Shown here piece by piece: positions 21,442-31,142 of a stretch of DNA of 64,000 bases (positions are counted from its first letter, which is position 1; every line of letters starts with the position of its first letter). A program made the translations under genes and the position numbers. Source of the DNA: Paracyclopina nana (lineage: Eukaryota > Arthropoda > Copepoda > Cyclopoida > Cyclopettidae); NCBI GenBank assembly GCA_019096065.1, contig JAGUCH010000006.1, positions 2,686,001 through 2,750,000 of the forward strand. Reading direction: 5' to 3'. The notes under the pieces are model-generated. The model made no database searches. It saw only the letters and a list, made by a program, of their open reading frames with translations, and was not told the DNA's origin.

Positions 21442-23427
21442 TTACAACATGAGCGGATTCACCACTCGCCCCATGAGAAGTAGCATGCCGCTGTAGTAAT
21501 CCCAGACTAAAAACAGAAACGAATGGTCGACTTCAAAGTGCTTTTGTCCAAATTGGGCCTGTAAACTTGGGCTGCTGGCGCCACCCTCGCCGACCTCGAA
21601 TGTACTTCTAAAATAATAATTAAGTAGTAATTTAATTATATTGATTTGGAATCTAAGTGCTTTTATGTACCTGTGCTTGATGGTTGATAGCTGTAGGGTA
21701 TCTGTGGGTGCCATGAGGCCCAGATCTGAGGTGTGCTTGTCGAGTAAATCCACGAGGCCGAGCTGTCTCAAGGGCTCTGCTAAGTCAATGCTTGAACGCA
21801 TTGCAAACTTGGGCAGCTTCACGTTGACGACTTCATCCTGGAAGCAGAAATCATGATTCGAATCCAAGCGAAGGCAATTTCCCCCTTTAATATATATGAC
21901 GTACTTTGAGGGTGGAGAAGAGCATTTTGATGTTTTCCGTGGATATGTTGGCTTCGAGGCGAGAAAGCCCTTCCACGGGATCGTCGGGCATGAGCAGAAA
22001 CATGGAGACTCGTTTTTGCGAAAACGGCATTTCCAAGACCTGGCATTCCAGCTCTTTGCTGTAGCCAAGCGGTAGTTGAAAGCGTCCCTCCATGGTCGGC
22101 ACTTCAAGTCTAAAAATGAAGGAATTTGAATATTGATGCCAGCCGGCACAGAGAGACCCTCGACTTGGACGTTATGGAAAATGCCGGATTTGAGGGCTAG
22201 TTTGCCCACCGTGATGTGATGAGCAAAGTTTCTTTGGCGCCATCGCCCATTACCAATATGGAGACATTGATGGAATAAACTAATGCTTTGTCAGCATACA
22301 TAATAGGATCCGGGTCATGAGGCATGCGACAAAAAATTACTACGAGACGACATCATCACGCGCAGTCGGCGGCAAATGCAAAAATAAAAGTAAAAGTTGC
22401 ATTCTCCTCTACTAAATACGCTGTATATTACTTTTTTCAATCTGCACGTGCGCTGTCGTACTCCTCTTTATGCTCCATTTGTCCAAGATGTTTTGGCTCA
22501 AGTTTCAAACTAACTTCTGCTGTAGTATCACCACCAGCAGTACTTTTGGCAGATGATCGCATTATTATCGCGAATCAGCAGCGACTCAATCTGTAATCCG
22601 TAATCCGCTCCGCGACTAATGACTCTCACGGGAGAATGGCCAATTATCGCGCAGATTTGACACCCCTGCAGCTTAATGATGCACCCGTCTTCTCACCTTT
22701 GCCCGTTGGGCAGGAAGAAAAGGCCCTTGTCGAACGTGCTCTTCTCGTCGAAGGGGAAGAGCCAGCGAGCCGTCAAAGTGAGTGCGTTCAACGCGATCAG
22801 TCTCGCGTCCGAGTTGGGAGGCTCGTCCAAAATCCGCGACACTTTGCCTTCCGTCACCTCGTCCACGTATTCGTTGATGACTCCTTGCGTTTGCGAGGCG
22901 TCCGCGTTTCGGAAGTCCACATGCTCGATCCTGGACTGGTAGAACTCTCGCAGGGCCCTGTCATAGGGCGGACTGACGGTGACATCGGAGGCCACGTAGA
23001 GGCCCTGCGCGATCCTCATTTTGGTCTGGTAGTAATTGCTGTCAAAGTTGCTCACCACCTGCTTGAACTGGTTGTGCACGTCCACGTACGAGATGTCGTC
23101 GAAGTGCATGATGGACCTGAGCTGTCGCGACGAATTGGAGGAGGAAGAGGTGCCCAAAAAGAGCATGGAAAGGGCGAGATGGACGCTGTAGGGAGACACC
23201 ATCAAGTTGCCACTCGCGCTGTGAGGCTCGAGAGTGCGATACAGGTCCAGGGAGAACTCGAAATGAGCCTTGGACAAAGCCTGAGCCTTGTCGCCGTTGT
23301 TGGCCTCGCACGAGCCCGCAACCAGTAGCAACAGCAAGGGCAGTTGGGCGATCACAGATATGCTTTCAACGAAGGGTGTGCGACGTGGTGGCAGCAGCCT
23401 TCTTGGTAGATGCTTGTCTTTTGTCAT
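21442..23427 (-). CDS. Secreted serpin, probably non-inhibitory
   Basis: Four exons (23427-22697, 22109-21905, 21837-21671, 21607-21442) encode 422 residues; phases agree and introns are GT-AG. The ATG at 23427 precedes a basic stretch and the hydrophobic ISVIAQLPLLLLLVAG, a signal peptide with a long n-region. Serpin landmarks: NLMVSPYSVHLALSMLFLG, NALTLTARWLFPF, QVLEMPF, and the C-terminal FLFLVWDYYSGMLLLMGRV. The reactive-centre hinge reads EVGEGGASSPSLQ: the usual small-residue P12-P9 run is replaced and contains Pro, and the loop up to FEVDHSFLF is about eight residues shorter than in antithrombin. This suggests a serpin that does not inhibit proteases by the standard loop insertion. Confidence 0.92.
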
Positions 23428-23929
23428 TTTGTCGGGGAGAGAGCGAGAGAAGATCTGACCACTGTGACCGCTAGATCCTGACTGCCACTGTGCTCGGACA
23501 ACGCAAGAAACTTTCCGTGGTGGTGGATCGGTGGGGATCACGGCGGAAAACGCGCCAACTTCATCACACTATGTGCTATGCTCCACTGGCTCTTCGTCGA
23601 CTTTACGCACCTCAACAGGAACATTCAAAGCACTTGCCGAAATGAGATTACTTATTAAGCCATTTTCCTACAGAATTGGTCGCAATTCTTGAATGGGTCG
23701 GTTTATTGCGCACTTTTTTAAAAGTAGCCTTTTTCATTTAAAAATTAAAAATTAAAAAATATTCAGGGGAAGGGAAAATTTCGCCATAACAACAACAACA
23801 ACTAAAAAAGAGGTTTCCTTCCTGAAAAATATAAAATAAATATGTAGCGCCTCTTACTTCTCTCTGTATTGCGCTTTGCGGCTTTCTTCCTTACACATTA
23901 GTAAGCATTCAACGCTCGGGAGAGATACT
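23428..23929. other. Divergent promoter region between serpin and 7TM gene
   Basis: About 500 nt between two genes transcribed in opposite directions. It is AT-rich on the right, with AAC repeats and AAATTAAAAATT runs near 23740. No coding region is supported. Confidence 0.5.
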
Positions 23930-25051
23930 ATGCGCCACTTAGCAGGGCTTGATCTTAATGTCAGCGAAACGCTGATGAAAAAATGGATTGATCCATACGA
24001 GTACAAGGGTGAGCATGACGCGGGCACCATGTTTGCGAGCCTCACCCTGGGTATCTTCAATTTAACCCTGGGCATTTTTTGCCCACTGTGCATCATTGCT
24101 TTCGAAAGAAGCGGCGAAGATCCACGCAAGCGGTCGCTACTCAACAAGGTAAAAATGCAAATTTTTGCAGCCTTTTCAGTCCTTAAAATTAATTTTTTAA
24201 GCTGGTGTCATCGCATTGCTGGAATTGCATTATGCTCATTGTGATAACTGCCCCGCTGATGATGTACAGACATTTATCAGGACCTTTGAGCTGGCTACTC
24301 ACGTCCCTTTACCTGCACTACCGAATCTATTTCTTTTTCATGACCAATTTTGTGTTCACGGAAGCCTTGATTGTAGCCTACATATTCAACGTTCTCTTGC
24401 AACGTACTAAAATAATGAACGATGACTACATCCACGTTTTCCTCAAGGCTGCCAACACAATTTTGTCAGCAATGTTGACCTTTATTCAATCTCAAGGGGA
24501 CAGCTTCAAGGAAAATTATGCCAGGTACATAGGGCTGCCAGAGGACTTCATACCCCGCTCAGGACAAAACTTCTTGTAAGTAATTTTTACACGCAAGATT
24601 TATGTCAAATAATAATCTACTTATTTTTAGCCTCCCAGTTGTTATGATGAGCATAAGCATACTTATTTACGTGGTGGTGATAGCTCACATGTTGGTACAG
24701 AAAACATGTGAGTCAAAGCAAGCAACTCCAGTGGCGGAAATCTCAATAATCCAACCGAGTTCACCAGAAGAGCCAGCCTTGATAGTGAATAATTCGAAGT
24801 ACAACAAAGATTTGGTTGGACTTTCGGGTTACGTGATAGCTTTCACCATTTATGTGGCAACCTCGGTGCTAACCAACATTCGCAACATCATCACCACGGA
24901 AAATCTGGCCTTCTTGAAAATTGCCTTCATAGTGCAAGATTTGGGCGCCATTTTCTTAGTATGTTGCCTTTTACCCGCCCTGCTGTTCCTTAGCTGTAAA
25001 CGTATCAGAGTATATTGCTTTCAAAATCTCACATCCCTGTATCATAAATAA
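23930..25051 (+). CDS. Orphan seven-transmembrane receptor-like protein
   Basis: Three exons (23930-24148, 24202-24575, 24631-25051; introns of 53 and 55 nt) encode 337 residues. Seven hydrophobic segments can be counted, beginning with FASLTLGIFNLTLGIF, CIMLIVITAPLMM and YFFFMTNFVFTEALIVAYIF and ending with AFIVQDLGAIFLVCCLL. The N-terminus carries an NVS glycosylation site, and there is a long loop between segments 5 and 6. The start at 23930 is the closest ATG to the conserved-looking part; 23876 would add 18 residues. No rhodopsin-family DRY or NPxxY motif was found, so it is either a divergent GPCR or an unrelated 7TM family. It could be a lineage-specific chemoreceptor-like protein, but that is a guess. 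Confidence 0.8.
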
Positions 25052-25217
25052 TCCGCGTTTCTAACGAAATAATAAAGCATCAGTTAGCTCGAGGAAAAAA
25101 AAGGTTTTTGCTACGCTTATTGTTCAGCTAATCCTTGATGATTAAAAGAAGACAAGGAAAAGTACTAATTATTGTCAAGATCTGAGCTGAACACAGTCAG
25201 AATAACCGAGGGCCACA

Positions 25218-25298
25218 ATGAAGGATAAACGAGTGGTTTTAATGGTCCAACTTTCCTCTGTGATCCTGGGTCAACTCAGTTGTTCCAGTGGCCAGAAG
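25218..25298 (+). CDS. Possible orphan first exon encoding a signal peptide
   Basis: ATG in a good context (CCACAATG) opens 27 codons, MKDKRVVLMVQLSSVILGQL then SCSSGQK, ending at a strong AAG|GTAAGT donor in phase 0. It looks like a start codon plus signal peptide. No downstream exon with a family signature was found before the VWA gene at 29443, so the partner exon is unknown or this is chance. Confidence 0.3.
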
Positions 25299-28200
25299 GT
25301 AAGTTTGTTCAGTTAGTGTGCCAGGTGCAGGTCTTGGCACCAATAATTGTCCCCATTAACTCCTCCTCGCCTCGGCTAAATTTGAAGAGCGTTTTGTGTC
25401 CAAGGAGTAATTGTCCAATCGCTATTGTTAAGAAACTCACCGATTTTTCCCACGAAAAAAACCGCATCACTGCTGCTTTACCCAGATCATCAGAAAAACT
25501 GTTTCTTGCAGCAGAGGCGGAAAAATACGGGCATTTTCCATCAGCGAGGCTTTGGCACATAAGTGGGTAAATCACTTGTTACCATGCAAATGCTTGTACA
25601 AGGGCTAGAGAGCGTTAAATTGGGGCTCCTGTAACTCTCCATTAAGCCCTTTGGTTCAAGTGCCACAAAAGCACTATAATCCTCTATTTTATGTGCCCAA
25701 AATTGATGGTAGAGGTAAATTGAAAACCACCATTTATTCCCTGCTACTGCTGTTGTGTGTTTGGTTTTAGCAAAATAATGGCGGGATCCCTTTTTGACTG
25801 ACTGACCGTGAGCCAAAAGTGGGAGAGTATTAAGAGTGATAATTAGGCTACTGAAGATAATGATCTGCTGCAACAGGTGCTACAACTTTGCAGCAGAGAA
25901 AGATTAGTACTTTGCAGTCCAAAAACAAGTTTTTTTCTCAATTACTACATCAGATAAATAACGCCTTCTCTAGTAAAGTTTCTGCCATTCATTGAAAATG
26001 ATGATGCAGTTTCCCGCCAAAAAGCGCTATCTCCAATCATAATAATTTCAACTGACACAAACCAGGTGCTCTTGCAAAGAAATTAGGCTGACTCGCTCCT
26101 CCATAGAAACAATTACGCTGCTACAATAATATTTTGCTGCTTTACATCTGTGGATATGGCTTAATATGTATTTTAAGCTTAGGCATTTTGCCGCTACTCT
26201 ATTGGATGGCGCTAGCATCGTGGGGGGAAGGTGTGACCAGACTGCTACTTTTTTTTGGCGTTTTCTGCGATCTATTGGCATTTATCTTGAAAGTGTAATT
26301 GGAGCGTTAATGCACGAGTTGATCTAACCATCCATTTATATGGTATCTTTAAACTAAAATAGTCCTTCATCCTAGATTAACCATAATAGTTTATAGTAAC
26401 AAGGCAATTGCCCATGGTTTCGAGGAAATTTGTCATCATCATGATTTTCCCCCTCCATGAGGCTGAGGCCAATTTAGGTGATGGCAGCATTGTGTCACCA
26501 GCATTAAATCCACAAGTACGCGCGCTTTATTTAAGAAGCATTAAGCAAATGAGATAATTTTGCTAAGACGCGCGAGTGAGTCAGCAGGTCTCAATTATGA
26601 TGGCAGTGTTTAGGTTGAGTGGCGTTGACGTGATGCATCCAATTTGGACACTGACCCTATCATCATCTGTTCCTCCTCTCATTATTACTAATAACTATCC
26701 ACCTGGAAACAGTTTCTGTTTACTACTACTACTACACACAGCTACTGCTCAAATTGAGATTATGGCATGGTTACTACTAGTACAGCCTGCCCTCGGGCGA
26801 ACCCAATCTTATCTAGTAATTACGGTTTCAAAAGAAACAGACTTCAGCCACTTCAAAAGTAAGCGCGCGGAAAAAATCATCACGGATCTCCAGCTCCTCG
26901 CAAGTCGGCTCAGGATCATTTTGACCGCAGCTGAGAGCACCCGAGCAAAATCACTTATCAACATTAAAATAAGCACAGAAGAGCGCATGCTTTACTGAGC
27001 ATGCAGACTTTCCGCTTCTCATGGGAGAAGTGGCTTCTTAATGCCTACTTGAAAAAAAATTACAAAGCTTTTAGTATTTTGTAATCCGAAATTCGACAAA
27101 GGATTTAGCGAATACTGTTTTGCTAAGTAAACTGACGAAGCTTATAATTTGGAGCGTAACTGCCTATTATTTAAAGGTCGATTTTAAGTCAAGGCACTCA
27201 TAGTATGAAGCCACTAAATGTAATTTTGGAGCTAAAAGCAAAAAAAAAAAATAATTACTGAAAGTGGCTAAAGTTCTGATTTATCAATAGGTTGAGAGAC
27301 TGTGATCAATTTCTTCCGATTGAAGGGAATGATTTTAAGCAGAGCCAAAGTCTGTAATTTTAAGGCTATAGACGTGCCTCATTCGGAATATTATTAAGCC
27401 TTTTAACGCTGCCGCAGGAAACCTAGCTTAAAGCTAAATAGGTGTTCAAGTCGGAACGATGATTCTCGGATAATTTGAGCGGCGCATGACACATTATCTT
27501 GAAAAATCAATTGCTTTTTGGGAACTTGGAAAAAGCCGAGTTAAAACTAACTTGGAGATGGGCAGAGTAGGAGCAAAAAACATCTTCAAAACTGGTAAAA
27601 AATGGGTGATTATTGAGTTACCACTTTTTACTTAGGGTCCGAGCATGAAAGTCAAACAGACGAAGTTCCTATAACTGATATACATACGAGAAATTATTAA
27701 TTAGTCGATTTTTACTAAAAGTTCGGCTGTGCCTCGCTCGCTCCTCTCAAATTCCCCATTATACAAAGTCATACTTGCATCATTAAATATGGATTAAAAT
27801 TGAGCCTACAAACGCATTGAAAATATAACGATATGGAATAAAAACTTAAGTATGTGAAGCACATATAGTAGTTTGCTTTATAGCTTTATAGTTTAAGGGC
27901 CTTAATGTTAAATGTGCGTGGTTTGCGAGTTCCTTTTAAAGGCGGACCGAGTGCAGTTGTTGCTGGTCAAATGGCTCATTCGACACGATCATCCCATTTT
28001 AAGGAGCATCTTCCTCCTTAGCATTATTCATCTTGAATACCACTCAGTAAAAATGGGGAGGCATCATAACTGTGCACAACCATTTAATTCACGAGTTTTG
28101 ACACCTGCGTTGATAATTCATTGAGGAAGTAGCGGCTATGAAACATGTTTATCTGAGTGAGATGACAAGTTATCAATTTTAAGCCGCTTATGCCACTACA

Positions 28201-29411
28201 AGCTTATTATTTGTCAGCTACTGCTTATATAATCTGGGCACACCTAAAATTGTCAACAAATCGAGTTTTTCTTCGCCGCAGTTGAACAAACCGGTGGTGA
28301 TCGACTTAATTCTTTGAATATTATGAGTACGTTTCACTCCACTAGACACTTATTTGTCATTCATCTTTAAGCATATGCAAGAATGGTGCCAACGAAAAAT
28401 AGAGGTGGGTTTTCAGCAAGAAAACTGCGCTGAGAGCAACAATTATTCCGCGAACCGAAAATTGATGAACAAACAGGGTGCGAATTAAAGAAAAACCATT
28501 ACTTTTTCGTGTGTGTGAAGAACTCGAGCAACATGTTTTTGGTGGATTAAAACGAATGTATCTGGTACGCAGATCAAGAGCTTGAATAAAAGGCCCTGAT
28601 TTCACGGTTTTATGCCTTAATCCGATGATTTTTAAGCACATAAAAATGTTAATTAATGCTCAGCTACAAGGCTTCGTTTGAAGGCATCTATCATTCGAAA
28701 TTGGCATCTGTGTAGCATACTACACTACTTCAATAATCTTGATGCAGAAATTATGCCGCAAATTGATCAATCACTCATGTTATGCATAATTTGTTCGCTA
28801 CGCAGTTGGTACCTCACACACATAATAGCGATCATTTGCCAACACTTGTAAGCTGGGGCAATTCTTTGTTTGCGAGAGTGAGCATCGCATTATTTAGTGC
28901 GAACGCCGCCAAATAAATTCAACGCAATGTCATTGCCACCTTTCAAAAAGATGAGCAAAAGTAGTAAAGTAGGCAAAATGCGCAATTGCGCGTCGTTCAT
29001 CTACTCGACCAGCGAATCACGCTTCATTTTGTAAGCCAGAAGAATGAGTGACTTGTGGCCAAAAAGTTGCCTACTTTTGGCACACGAAAAAAGGCCGTTA
29101 AAATGAGCAGCATTCCATGGCAAGTGAGTATTGCACACCAGCAACAATATATGGTGCCGTCGCCGATCAATGTTGCTCACACACGGGCACTGAGGGCAAA
29201 TTAAGCAGATAAAAGTCTCGCGAGAGAGGCATAGCAACGAGGCCATTAAGTAGCTAAATATATAAAACCACTTATGCCAATTCCAGTACACCGAAGTGAC
29301 AACCTGCTAATGCGGGAGGAGTAGTACAATTTCCCTTTTTGACTCACTGTGCCAAATGGACGTATATATGAACGGTGAATAATAACAAGATTTGCGCCAA
29401 GGATTGTCGTC

Positions 29412-29417
29412 TCAGTT
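29412..29417 (+). promoter_or_regulatory. Possible initiator (TCAGTT) of the VWA gene
   Basis: TCAGTT matches the arthropod initiator consensus and lies about 25 nt before the ATG at 29443. AT-rich AATAATAAC lies about 35 nt further upstream. It would give a very short 5' UTR. Motif match only. Confidence 0.3.
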
Positions 29418-29442
29418 GACATTCGACCATCCAAGGGTCAAA

Positions 29443-30448
29443 ATGAAGACGATGATTCTCTTGGCCTTTTCACTCCTCTTGACCGTGTCCAAGGCCCAAG
29501 TTCAGCGCATCAGCTTGGACTTTAGACAAGCCACTAAAAACCCAGAGACCGGAGCCTTGTGCATGATGCAGGAGGTCTGCATCGACGACCTCGCAGCTTT
29601 GGCCTCTCAATTGCCCCCGGGTCCATGTGCACTTGACGAGGGCTGCAATTGCGTATCAGATGAGGATTGCGGAGGTGGCTCAGCAAGGTAAGGCTACCAC
29701 AAAAACTGATTTATTAGCATTCTTTTCGAAAAATATCATCTTTGCAATTATCCGCCGAAAGGTTACCACTTCTTCTTCTTCTTCTTCTTCTCGAGTATAT
29801 CATTAAGCTGACCTTAATTTAAGGTGTGTGTCATGTAAGTGCAAGGATTGTCCGGTGTCAGCAGCCACGTCCAGTCAGGTCATCAATCCACCCTTGACCT
29901 TTCTCATTGACACCACCAGGTCTGTCAAGCCAGACAAAGACTCCATCTTCAACCTCACTCAAAGGGTGGTTGATCGCATTCAGGAGACCAACGCCAACAT
30001 TCCCAGCTATCACTTGGCTACTTTTAACGACTATGGACCTGACATCACGTTAAACGTCGCCATTTTCCCTCCCACGCCAAACGTGATGCAATTCCGGGAA
30101 GACATTTTGTCGTTGCGGTTCGAATCGTACGATGGTGGCCGCGACTCCAAAGAAAGGCTGATGCAAGGCCTACTCGTGGCTTGCAAGGAATCCCCTGACA
30201 AATCGCTCATTGTCGTTTTCACGGACAACGGCTCCAAAGATTTGAGGCTACGCGACAACATTTTGGACTTGAAGAAGGAGAAGGACCTCACGGTGTACAT
30301 TGTCCTGACACCAGAATACGAAGGTTGGCCGAACGACAAGTCTTTGGACGTCTATGCTGACATTGCTGAGGTCTTTTTCATCAACGAGGTGGGAGCAGAT
30401 GTATTTTTGGGCAAAGTGGAGGAATTCGAGGAAGGGAATTGTTTGTAA
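29443..30448 (+). CDS. Secreted VWA-domain protein, hemicentin-VWA-like
   Basis: Two exons (29443-29687, 29824-30448; 136-nt intron, phase 2) encode 289 residues. MILLAFSLLLTVSKAQ is a signal peptide. A Cys-rich segment of about 60 residues follows (CALDEGCNCVSDEDC, then CVSCKCKDCP). From about residue 100 there is one VWA domain like that of hemicentin: LTFLIDTTRSV (metal site DxTxS rather than DxSxS), HLATFNDYGPD, LIVVFTDNGSKD. There are no immunoglobulin or EGF repeats, so it is a short stand-alone extracellular protein. Function unknown; matrix or immune roles are possible. The intron contains a CTT repeat ahead of the acceptor. Confidence 0.88.
29769..29791 (+). repeat. CTT trinucleotide repeat in VWA-gene intron
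   Basis: About seven uninterrupted CTT units lie 32-55 nt upstream of the intron's acceptor AG (29823). It may be a simple microsatellite or serve as a pyrimidine tract. Confidence 0.75.
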
Positions 30449-30525
30449 TGTATGTATTTCTAGTATTGTATTTTTTTACGTCAAATGACACGTGCTCAAA
30501 ATCTGCAAGTGAAGTAAACACGTCA

Positions 30526-30535
30526 AATAAATAAA
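30526..30535 (+). terminator. Overlapping polyadenylation signals of the VWA gene
   Basis: AATAAATAAA lies about 80 nt after the VWA-gene stop and ends 6 nt before the RING-gene ATG, so cleavage 10-30 nt downstream would fall inside the next coding sequence. Confidence 0.55.
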
Positions 30536-30541
30536 TTCTCA

Positions 30542-31098
30542 ATGGCGTCCACTCCATCATCGTCTTCAAGCTCGGGCGAGGAAGCAATTCTTGTTTTTCA
30601 CGAAAGAAAGTCCACTACGGACGGAAAATTGAAGCTTCTAGAGCAGGCTAATTGCGCGAAATGCTGGAAGCCACTCTACTACAACACAAAATGGCCAGGC
30701 TCACGTGAATCCTTGAGGCCTCCGTACTTCTCCAAAAACATCGCTAATCAATTCAAAATGGCCGTGGCTCAATGTGGGCATGTTTTCCACGTGCCATGCG
30801 TCACATCGGAGACCAATTGTCCGCTCTGCTTCGTTCTCATTATGAGGTACATCATAATTAATTGAACAAAAATGATTTTTTTTTCAAATGACCCGATTCC
30901 AGGCTAAGGCCGCTTCATTACAAAGAGGAAAAAGAGGCTAAAAGGAGTAGGCCTCAAGAGCCCAATAATCATCGGGCTGGCCTTCAGTCGATAGACGAGA
31001 TGGTGGGAATTGTGCTGGACTTGCAAACAAAATTGGACACACTGACTTCAGCGTATGAGCGGATCACAAAAAAGCTGAATTCTAGTGACAAAAAATAG
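30542..31098 (+). CDS. Small RING-H2-like zinc-binding protein
   Basis: Two exons (30542-30846, 30903-31098; 56-nt intron, phase 2) encode 166 residues. Eight possible zinc ligands are in RING-H2 order: C38xxC41, C78, H80, H83, C86, C93xxC96 (NCAKC, QCGHVFHVPC, NCPLC). The 36-residue gap between ligands two and three is unusually long. A charged linker and a heptad-like C-terminus (IVLDLQTKLDTLTSAYERI) that may form a coiled coil follow. This resembles the short RNF212/ZIP3-type layout of RING plus coiled coil, but I cannot assign it. It is squeezed between the VWA gene (93 nt away) and fat (44 nt away, convergent). Confidence 0.82.
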
Positions 31099-31101
31099 GC
31101 A

Positions 31102-31107
31102 TTTATT
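31102..31107 (-). terminator. Polyadenylation signal of fat
   Basis: AATAAA on the minus strand, 35 nt after the fat stop codon. Cleavage downstream of it would lie antisense within the last codons of the RING gene. Confidence 0.55.
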
Positions 31108-31142
31108 AGCATGGCACATTATCACAAAAAAGAAGCACGTCT

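Larger units (their letters stand above)
25052..29442. other. Gene-poor region of about 4.4 kb
   Basis: Only one candidate coding segment (25218-25298, listed separately) is seen. Frames at 26576-26998(+), 28357-28641(-) and 29001-29291(-) lack motifs, signal peptides with donors, or splice partners. No RNA gene, tandem array or transposon was recognised. The right end must contain the promoter of the VWA gene. Confidence 0.5.

Noticed and set aside
22110-22209. Frame MGKLALKSGIFHN... as part of the serpin
   Set aside because: It does not fit the serpin fold, and the acceptor TTTTTAG at 22110-22111 joins exon 1 directly to RLEVPTMEG in phase.
22636-23328. Plus-strand 230-codon frame
   Set aside because: Antisense of serpin exon 1; GC-rich coding DNA leaves long open antisense frames.
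26576-26998. 140-codon plus-strand frame in the gene-poor region
   Set aside because: No family resemblance and a mixed, AT-driven composition; nothing nearby to splice with.
29359-29368. TATA-like CGTATATATG upstream of the VWA gene
   Set aside because: It lies about 50 nt before the proposed initiator, too far for a normal TATA position.
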